64,000 nucleotides of DNA from Eilatimonas milleporae. GTDB lineage: Bacteria; Pseudomonadota; Alphaproteobacteria; Sphingomonadales; Kordiimonadaceae. Location of the stretch: assembly GCF_003688555.1 (NCBI RefSeq), contig NZ_REFR01000015.1:217549-281548 (forward strand), given 5' to 3'. This document shows, in pieces, positions 18,101 through 25,122 of this stretch; within the stretch, counting starts at the first letter, position 1; each line of letters opens with the position of its first letter. The notes beneath the pieces were generated by a model. The model was not told the origin of the DNA. It made no database searches and saw nothing but the letters and a program-made list of their open reading frames with translations. Both the position numbers and the translations under genes were made by a program.

Positions 18101-18366
18101 GCGTCGACCTCTTGAAGCGCCTCTTCGAGCACTTCGGTCACAAGGGTTTCCACCCGCTCGGCCGACGCACCGGGCATCGGTGTGATGATGAGTGGGTTGC
18201 GGTTCACGATCCGAGGGTCTTCCAGTCTCGGAAGGGACACTATTGCTGAAAGACCGCTCACCAAAATGACGAGGATCGTCAGCACCAGGAGGTGCCGGTT
18301 GCGAAAGAAGAGACTGGCGATGGTCGTCCGCGAAGCGTCTTTATGAATTTGACTGGAACTTTGCAT
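15184..18366 (-). CDS. RND multidrug efflux permease (AcrB/COG0841 family)
   Basis: The 1060-aa protein has the usual RND layout: TM1 near residues 25-45, two large periplasmic loops, and TM4 and TM10 carrying the proton relay. TM4 reads GLLIDNAIVMADEV, so the first relay aspartate is kept and the second (AcrB Asp408) is Asn. TM10 reads GLAFNNAIVV, with Asn where AcrB has Lys940. Such DN/NN relay variants define a known RND subset. The gene lies 3 bp after the adaptor gene and overlaps the outer-membrane factor by 4 bp. Confidence 0.95.
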   Translation of the reverse strand: MQSSSQIHKDASRTTIASLFFRNRHLLVLTILVILVSGLSAIVSLPRLEDPRIVNRNPLIITPMPGASAERVETLVTEVLEEALQEVDAIKDVESTSSAGVSVIVVELEDAVTAAQNAAIFSEIRDKISEARPSLPAGALEPQIDDKRDPAAYTLIAGVSWRGEAEPALGVLNRRAEDLAERLRNVPGTELVRIYGEPDEEITVTVNAEDLAELGLTAGDVAWATALADTKTPAGVLRGDRADVSIEVAGELSSLSRIGHVPIAVGGDQQSVRIADIAHIERAYRDPPTEIGLVNGKRTVFVAARIGFGRRVDLWAKDANAVLAEAAAETGGPVIIEPVFEQERYTTGQLAELSGNLIAGALVVVAVVFVMMGWRLALIVGAALPLTVAMVLFGLQVSGNAIHQMSIFGLIIALGLLIDNAIVMADEVAKNKAAGKTPLQAVEAAVGHLFTPLFASTLTTVLAFAPIFLLPGSVGDFVGSIGQMVILALISSFIIAMTVTAALAGLFAEPSAPDAPKRFWRDGLTSKRFGRFYRGALLSGLKRPWAAIVVAIAAPVAGFAVAPTLGNQFFPPVDRDMFEVEVWAPSDASLSRTADLAYAIEAEIKAFAETEQMTWLVGGSFPSVYYNLMMDKDAAAHYAHGIVTAPSNEAAKAMIAPLQAHLDERFPDAQIVLGQFGQGPPLTADIEYRVFGPSIAELQRIGERLRTGLQNYSGVLHTQMTMEGGHPKLWFNADEDETQLAGLRLTEVASQLQSNLEGATGGFIIEQLEQLPVRVRYENTVRADVSDIASTPLVTQNSDRWVSAAALGDFTLRPELRSITRFDRERTNIIRGYTANDALPIDITRDVLEQLEAEGFILPAGYRIELGGAVEQDAAAKGNLLTYAPVLLTLTIATLVLVFRSAAIAGLLGAVAFLSLGLGMLSTFAIGFPISFNTILGTLGLIGLAFNNAIVVLAAIRANPVAKAGDPEAVTEAILGTSRHIVSTTLTTIGGFLPLLLFVGGDFWPSLSIVLAGGVGGSMILALIFVPAVYRLVVKPAGKPKAAASKTVSPSSHFAFGSAR

Positions 18367-18369
18367 TGC

Positions 18370-19515
18370 TTAGTCCTCCGACCGGACTGCGAGGGAAGAA
18401 GATCCAGCGTTTCTGACCGCGACGAGAAGGCCGGGAGACAAGCGGTGCAGACCGTCGGCAACAAGACGGTCGCCAGGCTCCAGCGCACCACGGACAAAAG
18501 CGCGATCCGTGTCGTGATGGAGGACCTCAATGTCCCGCCGTGAAATGATCGCATCGGCGCCTTCTGACGGTTCGGCCACATAGACCGCCCAAAGTCCGCG
18601 TGCACTTTCTGTCAGAGCAGCGACCGGGACCCAGTAGCCACTTTCTTCGATTGGAGTCGTGATAGTGGCGCGTGCTAGATCACCTTGGCGAAGAGGACCG
18701 CTATCGCCATTGAAATGGAAAATGACGTCGACGCTGCGCGTTGTCCGATCACGGACCGGTAGAACGCCAGAAACCGTCGCGCTATAATTGCGCCCGTCTA
18801 CAGAAAGGATGTGGATGTCGCCGCGTTCGAAGTACCCGACGCCGTCACCAGCGACACCGATTCGCGCTTCAAGCGCACCAGTTTCAAGCAAGCGAATAAG
18901 GGGAGATCCAGCTTCTACAACCAGACCTTCATCGATAAATCGCTCCGCGACGACTCCATCATAGGGTGCTTTCAGCACACTCTTTTCTAAGCGAACATCA
19001 ATGCTCCGCACACTTGCTTCGGCGCGGCGGAGTGCGGCGCGTCGTGCGCGAGCCCCTTTTTCTGCCTCGTCCAAAGCCTGAACGGATATCGCGTTAAGTG
19101 ACCGCGCTTCGCGCATGCGAATGAGGGTGGCGTCGGCCAAAGCGCTGTCGGCGGCAGCTTGATCGCGCATACCAACGAGTTCAGCGCGCTCGGCCCGAAG
19201 AATATCTGTATCGAGACGGGCCAACACAGTCCCGCTTTGGACGGCGTCACCTTCGTTGACGAGGACCTCGATTACCCGCCCTCCGAACTCAAATCCGAGC
19301 GCCGTCTCCCTTCGGGCTTCGATCCGGCCGATAAAGAAACGCTCGGTGGAGAACGATGCCGCCTGCTCGACCGCCATGGTCGAAACACTGAGCGCAGCAG
19401 CGGGTTTACTACTCCGATGAGAGCTTTCTGCGTGGCTGACAAAAACAGCGCCGGCAGCGACCAAGGACACAGCGAGCAGCATCGGGGCGCCAAATGAGAC
19501 GAGTTTATTTGGCAT
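18370..19515 (-). CDS. RND efflux periplasmic adaptor (membrane fusion protein)
   Basis: The protein is 381 aa from the ATG at 19515, which has GGAG six bases upstream; an ATG at 19527 adds four residues. The N-terminal signal anchor is APMLLAVSLVAAGAVFVSHA. The lipoyl half-motifs are GGRVIEVLVNEGDAVQSGTVLARLD and APYDGVVAERFIDEGLVVEAGSP, with a coiled-coil hairpin between them. The C-terminal barrel and membrane-proximal domains follow. It joins the RND permease to the outer-membrane factor. It is the first gene of the structural operon and carries a copy of the MarR-type operator upstream. Confidence 0.92.
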   Translation of the reverse strand: MPNKLVSFGAPMLLAVSLVAAGAVFVSHAESSHRSSKPAAALSVSTMAVEQAASFSTERFFIGRIEARRETALGFEFGGRVIEVLVNEGDAVQSGTVLARLDTDILRAERAELVGMRDQAAADSALADATLIRMREARSLNAISVQALDEAEKGARARRAALRRAEASVRSIDVRLEKSVLKAPYDGVVAERFIDEGLVVEAGSPLIRLLETGALEARIGVAGDGVGYFERGDIHILSVDGRNYSATVSGVLPVRDRTTRSVDVIFHFNGDSGPLRQGDLARATITTPIEESGYWVPVAALTESARGLWAVYVAEPSEGADAIISRRDIEVLHHDTDRAFVRGALEPGDRLVADGLHRLSPGLLVAVRNAGSSSLAVRSED

Positions 19516-19583
19516 GGGATTCTCCATGACTGCGAAGCGCGTGGAACGCGATCATCGAGGTGGAATAACCACTGACCTCTATA

Positions 19584-19599
19584 GTGTATATGCACGTTA
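19584..19599. promoter_or_regulatory. Candidate MarR operator upstream of the efflux operon
   Basis: GTGTATATGCACGTTA here is repeated base for base at 20117-20132. The core GTG-TATATG-CAC is an inverted repeat. It lies about 70 bp upstream of the adaptor start. Confidence 0.75.
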
Positions 19600-19648
19600 T
19601 CGAGTGTAGAAACGTACCTCGATCTGTCATTGCCAACGCCTTTTTGGT

Positions 19649-20113
19649 TTAACTTGATATGGATTTTGATGCGGTCGTTATGGCCGTATGGAATTGCTTC
19701 CATTCGGTAGGCCCCAAGTCCGACTTAAGATTACTCTGTACCCGTCGCCAAATAGGCTCGGCTTTACCAAAAAGGGTTTCGCCCTTCTTGGTAATCCGAA
19801 TAGCGCGCGAGCGACCCCTCATTTCGTCATCGCAAAAGACGATCAGCCCGTCTCGTTCAAGCGGCTTGAGATTACGGCTCAGCGTTGTCCGGTCCATGCC
19901 CAAGAGATCGGCCACATCGGATAAGCTCGCGCCGCCGTCCGAGGCCGTCGCCGCGGCAAGCATCGTGAACTGCGTGATCCGAAGGCCCATGGGTCGAAGA
20001 GCGTTATCATACGCTTTCGTTATGAGGCGCGACGCTCTGCGTGTACGCTGGCACATGCAATCCTGACTCGCTTCGAGCGCAAGTTGGCGAAGATTGGTGC
20101 GTGAATGACTCAT
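19649..20113 (-). CDS. MarR-family repressor of the efflux operon
   Basis: The protein is 154 aa from the ATG at 20113. Its winged HTH is at about residues 55-115: GGASLSDVADLLGMDRTTLSRNLKPLERDGLI, followed by the wing RSRAIRITKKGETLF. MarR dimers repress efflux genes and release DNA on ligand binding. A TTG further upstream would add 17 residues but would read through the operator. No Shine-Dalgarno lies before 20113, because the operator occupies that place. It is co-directional with the adaptor, permease, outer-membrane factor and MFS genes, which it probably controls together with itself. Confidence 0.9.
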   Translation of the reverse strand: MSHSRTNLRQLALEASQDCMCQRTRRASRLITKAYDNALRPMGLRITQFTMLAAATASDGGASLSDVADLLGMDRTTLSRNLKPLERDGLIVFCDDEMRGRSRAIRITKKGETLFGKAEPIWRRVQSNLKSDLGPTEWKQFHTAITTASKSISS

Positions 20114-20116
20114 GAC

Positions 20117-20132
20117 GTGTATATGCACGTTA
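20117..20132. promoter_or_regulatory. Second copy of the candidate MarR operator
   Basis: This is an exact 16-bp copy of the site at 19584. Here the flanks extend the symmetry: ACGTGTAT faces ATGCACGT with a single mismatched pair. It ends four bases from the marR start codon, where bound repressor would block transcription start or ribosome entry. Confidence 0.75.
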
Positions 20133-20370
20133 CAAACGCGGTCGTCAAGTCTCAATTGTATCAAAGTCGCTGCGCTAGCGTTCCTGCGTCGGCTCAGCCG
20201 ACACTACCGGTGGATCCGCTTCAAGGAGGAGGGCGAAGTGAACGGGCCGATGGAAGTTTCCGCACGCCCGAGTGAGCCGTTTGCTTCCGCAAAATGGCCA
20301 CGTAAACACCGCGTAAGCACTGTTTCCCGATGAACCGAAATTTCTAAGGCGCTGATTTTATGAAGAAAAG

Positions 20371-20447
20371 TGGCGCACCCGAGAGGATTCGAACCTCTGG
20401 CCTCCGCCTTCGGAGGGCGGCGCTCTATCCAGCTGAGCTACGGGTGC
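20371..20447 (-). tRNA. tRNA-Arg(CCG)
   Basis: A full 77-nt cloverleaf: acceptor GCACCCG/CGGGTGC, D-arm GCTC...GAGC, anticodon stem CCGCC/GGCGG with loop CTCCGAA (anticodon CCG), T-arm AGAGG-TTCGAAT-CCTCT, discriminator G and an encoded CCA. It reads CGG codons. A damaged partial copy lies 179 bp upstream of it in its own transcription direction. Confidence 0.95.
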
Positions 20448-20581
20448 ATACCGTTCGCGAGATGCTTACGCCATGCTTACGCGAGATTTCCGGCTCCTTG
20501 AAGAGCGAACCCGATATCCGCTCAAGCCGTTGTTTAGTCACTTCTTTCTTCCAGCACCTTTCGCGATCGCCAGACTTGACA

Positions 20582-20626
<45 letters not shown>

Positions 20627-21200
20627 CGGGACAATTGTCCTGAGTGTCCGGCCAAGGGGCCGGCGCCGGCGCGGACACTACACGCCCCGGCCCCGCGAGG
20701 CAAGAGGCAAGCACGGGCCCCACCGGAACGTCCGGCTGAAACAGGGATTGCGGGCAGCCGGGTGTCCCCCCCCCCGGTTTTGCGTTCCCTGTCCGGCCGG
20801 GTGTGCTGTGTTCCGGGGCAGCCCGCCGATCAGGTCTCACAGATTTTCCGGGCGTTTTCCTTGGGTGCGCGCGGTGCGGAAGCGGGTCGGACGGGGCTCC
20901 TCGAAAGATAGATACAATTTTATCAAATCACAGACGGAATCTTAATTGCGGACATTTATACCTGCGGCCGATGGGATTTGCGCGGTTGCGCCTTTCCCAT
21001 GTGTCGACATCCGCTGCTTTTCGAAAAATCCGTCCATATACGTTTTTTTAAGAAGCTAGCGGATAAAGACGTGACCGGGCCGGGAGCGGGCATGCATCCG
21101 GCGGGGGTGGATGGGCTGATAATCACAGGACAGTCCAGCCAGGGGATATACGCCGGCCAGAAGCCGTATTGATTTTAGAGACCGCAACATAGTTCAGGTG
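20627..21200. other. Non-coding stretch right of the tRNA remnant
   Basis: I see no gene here. It contains a perfect 12-bp palindrome GGACAATTGTCC at 20629-20640 next to the tRNA remnant, a run of ten C at 20766-20775, and a shift to the high GC of the rest of the window. The promoter of the TonB-domain gene should be near its right end. Confidence 0.5.
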
Positions 21201-21563
21201 ATGAAAATGATCCGTATTCTTACTGCCGCAAGCTTTCTGCTCAGTGCCGTCGTTGCCGTGGTTCCGGCAAGCGCGGTGGACTCCATGGACGACTGGAAAC
21301 GCGCCGTCGCCAAGAAAATCGCCACGAAGCAGACCTATCCGCGTTCTGCCCTGACCCGTGAAATCGAAGGCCGCGCCGAGGTGCGTCTGGTGGTTTCCGG
21401 CGACGGCACCATCACGGCCCACGAAATTCTGAAGCCGACGGGCGAAAAGGTTCTCGACCGGGAAATTCCCAAGCTGGTCGGCCGCCTGAACCCGCTGCCG
21501 GCCCTGCCGTCCGGCCAGACGGAGCTGAGCTTCGTCCTGCCGCTGAACTGGGCGCTTGACTAA
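21201..21563 (+). CDS. Small exported TonB C-terminal-domain protein
   Basis: The protein is about 120 aa, with a signal peptide (LTAASFLLSAVVAVVPASA) and a TonB C-terminal domain: WKRAVAKKIATKQTYPRSA, then GRAEVRLVVSGDGTITAHEILKPTG and LSFVLPLNW. Full TonB proteins have an N-terminal anchor and a Pro-rich spacer. This one has neither, so it is probably a free periplasmic TonB-like protein. Three starts are possible (GTG 21198, ATG 21201, ATG 21207); the AGG at 21196 slightly favours the later ATGs. A good terminator follows. Confidence 0.75.
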   Translation: MKMIRILTAASFLLSAVVAVVPASAVDSMDDWKRAVAKKIATKQTYPRSALTREIEGRAEVRLVVSGDGTITAHEILKPTGEKVLDREIPKLVGRLNPLPALPSGQTELSFVLPLNWALD

Positions 21564-21603
21564 GCCTTACGCACCATAGGGGTCCGGACATTCCGGATAC
21601 AGG

Positions 21604-21642
21604 GGGCATGCCGTGGTGAACACGGCGTGCCCTTTTGGTTTT
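21604..21642 (+). terminator. Rho-independent terminator
   Basis: A 12-bp stem GGGCATGCCGTG (21604-21615) pairs with CACGGCGTGCCC (21621-21632) with one G-T-type mismatch. It is followed by TTTTGGTTTT. It ends the TonB-domain transcript before the convergent nadB gene. Confidence 0.85.
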
Positions 21643-21800
21643 CGGCATCGTTCCTGTCATGGGAATGACGACGGGGCCGCGAGACCCTGCCGGGGCTGGC
21701 GAATCGCCAGGCAGCGCATGGCCGGTTTTGCCGCATCCCGCCTGCCTTGCACCGCCCCTGCCGTATGATTGGTTTCGCCGCCTGGTGACGGTGCCGCCGT

Positions 21801-23429
21801 TCAGGCCACCCGATCGGAGACGGCGCGTCCGAAGGGGATGAGCACCGTATCGCGGGCCTCGGCCGCGGTGTCGGGATAATCGGCTGTATAGTGCAGGCCC
21901 CGGCTTTCCTTGCGCATCTGGGCGGAGCGCACGATCAGGTCGGCGACGGTGGCCAGATTGCGCAATTCCAGAAGATCCGCCGTCACGCGGAAATTGCCGT
22001 AATACTCCAGAATCTCGCCCATCAGAAGATCGACCCGGCGCTTGGCCCGCTCCAGCCGTTTGTCGGTGCGCACAATGCCGACATAATCCCACATGAACCG
22101 GCGCAATTCCTGCCAGTTGTGGGTGACGACCACTTCCTCGTCCGAATCGGTCACCTGGCTTTCATCCCAATCGCGGGCCATGCCGGCACGCGGCATGTCA
22201 TCCAGCCGGTTCAGAATGTCGGCCGCCGCCGCCTGGGCGAACACCAGACATTCCAGCAGGCTGTTGGAGGCCATGCGGTTGGCCCCGTGCAGGCCGGTAT
22301 GGGCGCATTCGCCGATGGCGTAGAGACGGTCCAGATCGGTGCGGCCGTCAAGGTCGGCCTGGACCCCGCCGCAGGTGTAATGGGCGGCGGGCACCACCGG
22401 CACGGCCTCGCGGGTGATGTCGATGCCCAGTTTCAGGCAGCGCCGGTAAATGGTCGGAAAATGCGAAATGATGAAATCCGCGTCCTTGTGCGAAATATCG
22501 AGCCAGACGCAGGGACTGCCCGTGCGCTTCATCTCCGAATCGATGGCGCGGGCGACGATGTCGCGCGGCGCCAGTTCGCCGCGTTCGTCATAGCGGGGCA
22601 TGAACGGTTTGCCGTCGCCGCCCTTCAGCACAGCGCCTTCGCCGCGCATGGCCTCGGTGATGAGAAATGTCTTGGTCTTGGGGTGGTACAGGCAGGTGGG
22701 GTGGAACTGGTTGAACTCCATATTGGTGACGCGGCACCCGGCCCGCCAGGCCATGGCGATCCCGTCACCGGTGCTGCCGTCGGGATTGGAGGCATAGAGA
22801 TACACCCGGCCGGCCCCGCCGGCCGCCAGCACCGTGGCGCGGGCGGAGAAGGTTTCCACCTGCCCCTTGGCCAGATTGAGCACGTAGAGACCGTGGGCCT
22901 GATCCTGATAGGGCGGTGCCGATTTCAGGTGCCGGTTGGTGATCACGTCCACCGCCACATGGTCGGTGAACACGTCGATATTGGGCTCGGCCATGACGCG
23001 GGCGTTCAGCGTGGTCTGCAGGGCCTTGCCGGTCGCGTCCGCCGCGTGGATGATGCGGCGGTGGCTGTGCCCGCCTTCCCGCGTCAGATGATAGCCGTAG
23101 CCGTCCTCGGCGCGGGTGTCGGCCTTGTCGAACGGCACGCCGAGAGCGATCAGGTCCTCGACCGCCCGCCGGCCGCGTTCAACGACGAAACGCACGGTCT
23201 CCTCGTTGCACAGCCCGGCGCCGGCGACGAGTGTGTCGTCGATGTGGGACTGGATACTGTCGCCGTCTTCCAGAACCGCGGCGATCCCGCCCTGCGCCCA
23301 GGCCGTGGACCCGGCGGACAGGGGCCCCTTGGACAGGACGGCGACGCGGGCATGGGGCGCCAGTTTCAGCGCCGCCGTCAGCCCGGCCGCGCCCGAACCG
23401 GCGATGACGATGTCATAGGTGCGCCTCAA
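21801..23429 (-). CDS. nadB: L-aspartate oxidase
   Basis: This 542-aa flavoprotein oxidises L-aspartate to iminoaspartate, the first step of NAD synthesis. FAD binding shows at GSGAAGL (residues 11-17). Other family blocks are [38 protein letters not shown] and the C-terminal FAD contact [12 protein letters not shown]. The start is TTG at 23429, overlapping the stop of the ABC ATPase by 4 bp; no later start keeps the Rossmann motif. Neither nadA nor nadC is adjacent. Confidence 0.95.
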   Translation of the reverse strand: MRRTYDIVIAGSGAAGLTAALKLAPHARVAVLSKGPLSAGSTAWAQGGIAAVLEDGDSIQSHIDDTLVAGAGLCNEETVRFVVERGRRAVEDLIALGVPFDKADTRAEDGYGYHLTREGGHSHRRIIHAADATGKALQTTLNARVMAEPNIDVFTDHVAVDVITNRHLKSAPPYQDQAHGLYVLNLAKGQVETFSARATVLAAGGAGRVYLYASNPDGSTGDGIAMAWRAGCRVTNMEFNQFHPTCLYHPKTKTFLITEAMRGEGAVLKGGDGKPFMPRYDERGELAPRDIVARAIDSEMKRTGSPCVWLDISHKDADFIISHFPTIYRRCLKLGIDITREAVPVVPAAHYTCGGVQADLDGRTDLDRLYAIGECAHTGLHGANRMASNSLLECLVFAQAAAADILNRLDDMPRAGMARDWDESQVTDSDEEVVVTHNWQELRRFMWDYVGIVRTDKRLERAKRRVDLLMGEILEYYGNFRVTADLLELRNLATVADLIVRSAQMRKESRGLHYTADYPDTAAEARDTVLIPFGRAVSDRVA

Positions 23430-24403
23430 GCCGCCGTCTCCGCGGGTGGGCTGTCATCTGAAGATCCGTCACCTGCGGAGCCCGTCAGTTGCAGGAAAAT
23501 ATCCTCCAGATCGGTTTCGTCGGTGGAAATGTCGCGGATGGTCAGGCCCGCCGCCTGAACGGCGGCCAGCACCGCGCCCACATTGGCGCTTTGCTGGCTG
23601 ATCTGCACCGCGATGCGGTGACTGTCCTTGAGTACGGCGTGATAGCCGGCCAGCGCCGCCGGGATGCCGTCCTGGGCTTCGGCCACCTCGATGACGATTT
23701 CCTTTTCGTCGATTCGCCTGAGAAGCTGATCCGTCGGTTCCGCACAGACCACTTCACCGTGATTGATGATGGCGATGGTGTCGCAAAGCTCCTCGGCCTC
23801 TTCCAGATAATGGGTGGTCAGCACGATGGTGGTGCCGCGGGCGTGGAGTTCGCGCACATAATCCCACAATTGCTGGCGCAGTTCGATGTCGACGCCGGCC
23901 GTCGGTTCGTCCAGCACCAGTACGGGCGGATTGTGGACCATGGCCTTGGCCACCAGCAGGCGGCGTTTCATGCCGCCGGACAGGGTACGGGCATAGGCGT
24001 CGGCCTTGTCGAACAGATGCACGGCCCGCAGCAATTCGTCCGTGCGCCGGTCGGATGCCGGCACGCCGTACATGCCCGCCTGCATCTCCAGCACCTCGCG
24101 CGGGGTGAAAAAGGCATCCATGATCAGTTCCTGCGGCACGACGCCGATATTGGCGCGGGCGTTGCGGGGGTTTTTATCGATGTCGAAGCCCCACACCCGG
24201 GCCGTGCCGCCGGTCTTGTTGACCAGTCCGGCGAGGATGTTGATCATGGTGGACTTGCCGGCCCCGTTCGGCCCCAGAAGGCCGTACATGGAGCCGCGCG
24301 GAATGGTCAGGTCGACCCCCTTGAGCGCCAGCTTGTCCGGTGTACCGCCCCGGCCCTTGTAAACCTTCTTCAGTCCCGTGATTTCAATCGCCGCATCGCC
24401 CAA
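23426..24403 (-). CDS. ABC transporter ATP-binding protein (YadG/DrrA type), no permease adjacent
   Basis: The 325-aa ATPase has Walker A GPNGAGKS (44-51), signature LSGGMKRR, Walker B VLVLDEP, an H-loop in LTTHYLEEA and the long C-terminal extension of DrrA/YadG-type exporters. The start appears to be TTG at 24403, with a weak AAAGG upstream. It overlaps nadB by 4 bp, so the two are co-translated although their roles seem unrelated. The membrane partner normally encoded next door is missing in this window. Confidence 0.9.
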   Translation of the reverse strand: MGDAAIEITGLKKVYKGRGGTPDKLALKGVDLTIPRGSMYGLLGPNGAGKSTMINILAGLVNKTGGTARVWGFDIDKNPRNARANIGVVPQELIMDAFFTPREVLEMQAGMYGVPASDRRTDELLRAVHLFDKADAYARTLSGGMKRRLLVAKAMVHNPPVLVLDEPTAGVDIELRQQLWDYVRELHARGTTIVLTTHYLEEAEELCDTIAIINHGEVVCAEPTDQLLRRIDEKEIVIEVAEAQDGIPAALAGYHAVLKDSHRIAVQISQQSANVGAVLAAVQAAGLTIRDISTDETDLEDIFLQLTGSAGDGSSDDSPPAETAA

Positions 24404-24812
24404 CGCCGTAACCCTTTATCCTGGCCCTTATATTCCCGGACCCGTATCCGGCGGCCAAAAGGGCCGCACGGCTTTCCACGCAGAGAGTGCCTGACATAAT
24501 GCACAAGCGCTAACATTCAAGCCGGATCGCCGTCAATTCAAGCGGCTGTCAATGCGTCGAGCGGGGCGTGCGGGTGGCAAGGGCCCAGAGGATATGCCGG
24601 GGGATATGCCGGGGGATATGAAGACATGGCCGTTCATTGCGCGATGCGGCCGTCCGTGCGGCTTGTGGTGCCGCGCCGGCTTCGCTATACACGGAACCAG
24701 ATCATGGACACCCGTTCGGACGGCCCGTCGAAGGCCCCGTTTCAAAGGCTTTGTATACAGGCCCGTGTCCGCCGGACACACCGATACCGCTTAATTGCGA
24801 GGACCACTTATT
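24404..24812. other. Divergent intergenic region (409 bp)
   Basis: It lies between the ABC ATPase (leftward) and the zinc-finger gene (rightward). Short open frames exist on both strands, but none has a convincing composition or ribosome site. It contains the 12-bp tandem repeat described separately. Confidence 0.5.
24590..24620. repeat. 12-bp tandem repeat, 2.6 copies
   Basis: GGATATGCCGGG occurs at 24590-24601 and 24602-24613, followed by GGATATG at 24614-24620. The copies are identical. Confidence 0.85.
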
Positions 24813-25028
24813 ATGACCATCGCGCCCCCCGAAATCAAATTCGTCACCACCCAGCGGGTTGCCTGCGACGGCGATGAAGGGCCGCTCGGCCACCCCCGTG
24901 TCTATCTGAACATGGGCACGGACGGCCGTGTGGTATGCGGCTACTGCGACCGTCTTTTCATTCTTGAAGGCGGGCCGGCCGATACCCCGGAGGTCCGGGC
25001 CGAGGCGGAAAAACTGTCCGCCGCCTGA
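24813..25028 (+). CDS. Zinc-finger CHCC-domain protein (NDUFS6-like)
   Basis: This 71-aa protein has ligands Cys18, His27, Cys42 and Cys45 in the CHCC spacing (VACDG, GHPRVYL, VCGYCDRLF). In mitochondria the same domain is complex I subunit NDUFS6. Alphaproteobacteria carry it as a small separate protein, and a role in complex I assembly is inferred from the family. GAGGA lies upstream of the ATG at 24813; an upstream in-frame start would add six residues. It precedes polA by 94 bp. Confidence 0.9.
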   Translation: MTIAPPEIKFVTTQRVACDGDEGPLGHPRVYLNMGTDGRVVCGYCDRLFILEGGPADTPEVRAEAEKLSAA

Positions 25029-25122
25029 TTTTACAGCGCCGGGCAGGTCCGGCGCCCGGTTTTGGCGCGGGCGGTGCGGCCGCCCGTCACCCGCCCCTCC
25101 TTCCAGCCACGGCGAGAGTGTG

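Noticed and set aside
20188..20202. GTCGGCT/AGCCGAC hairpin between marR and the tRNA as a terminator
   Set aside because: The symmetry is real, but no T run follows on either strand and it is short.
20766..20775. Run of ten C as a phase-variation tract
   Set aside because: It lies in non-coding DNA with no gene close enough to be switched by its length.
21891..23558. 555-codon rightward frame opposite nadB and the ABC ATPase
   Set aside because: A mirror frame of two well-supported genes, with Gly/His-rich composition and no family likeness.
24552..24794. 80-codon rightward frame containing the 12-bp repeat
   Set aside because: The repeat only creates MPGD-type periodic peptides; no ribosome site and no conserved pattern.
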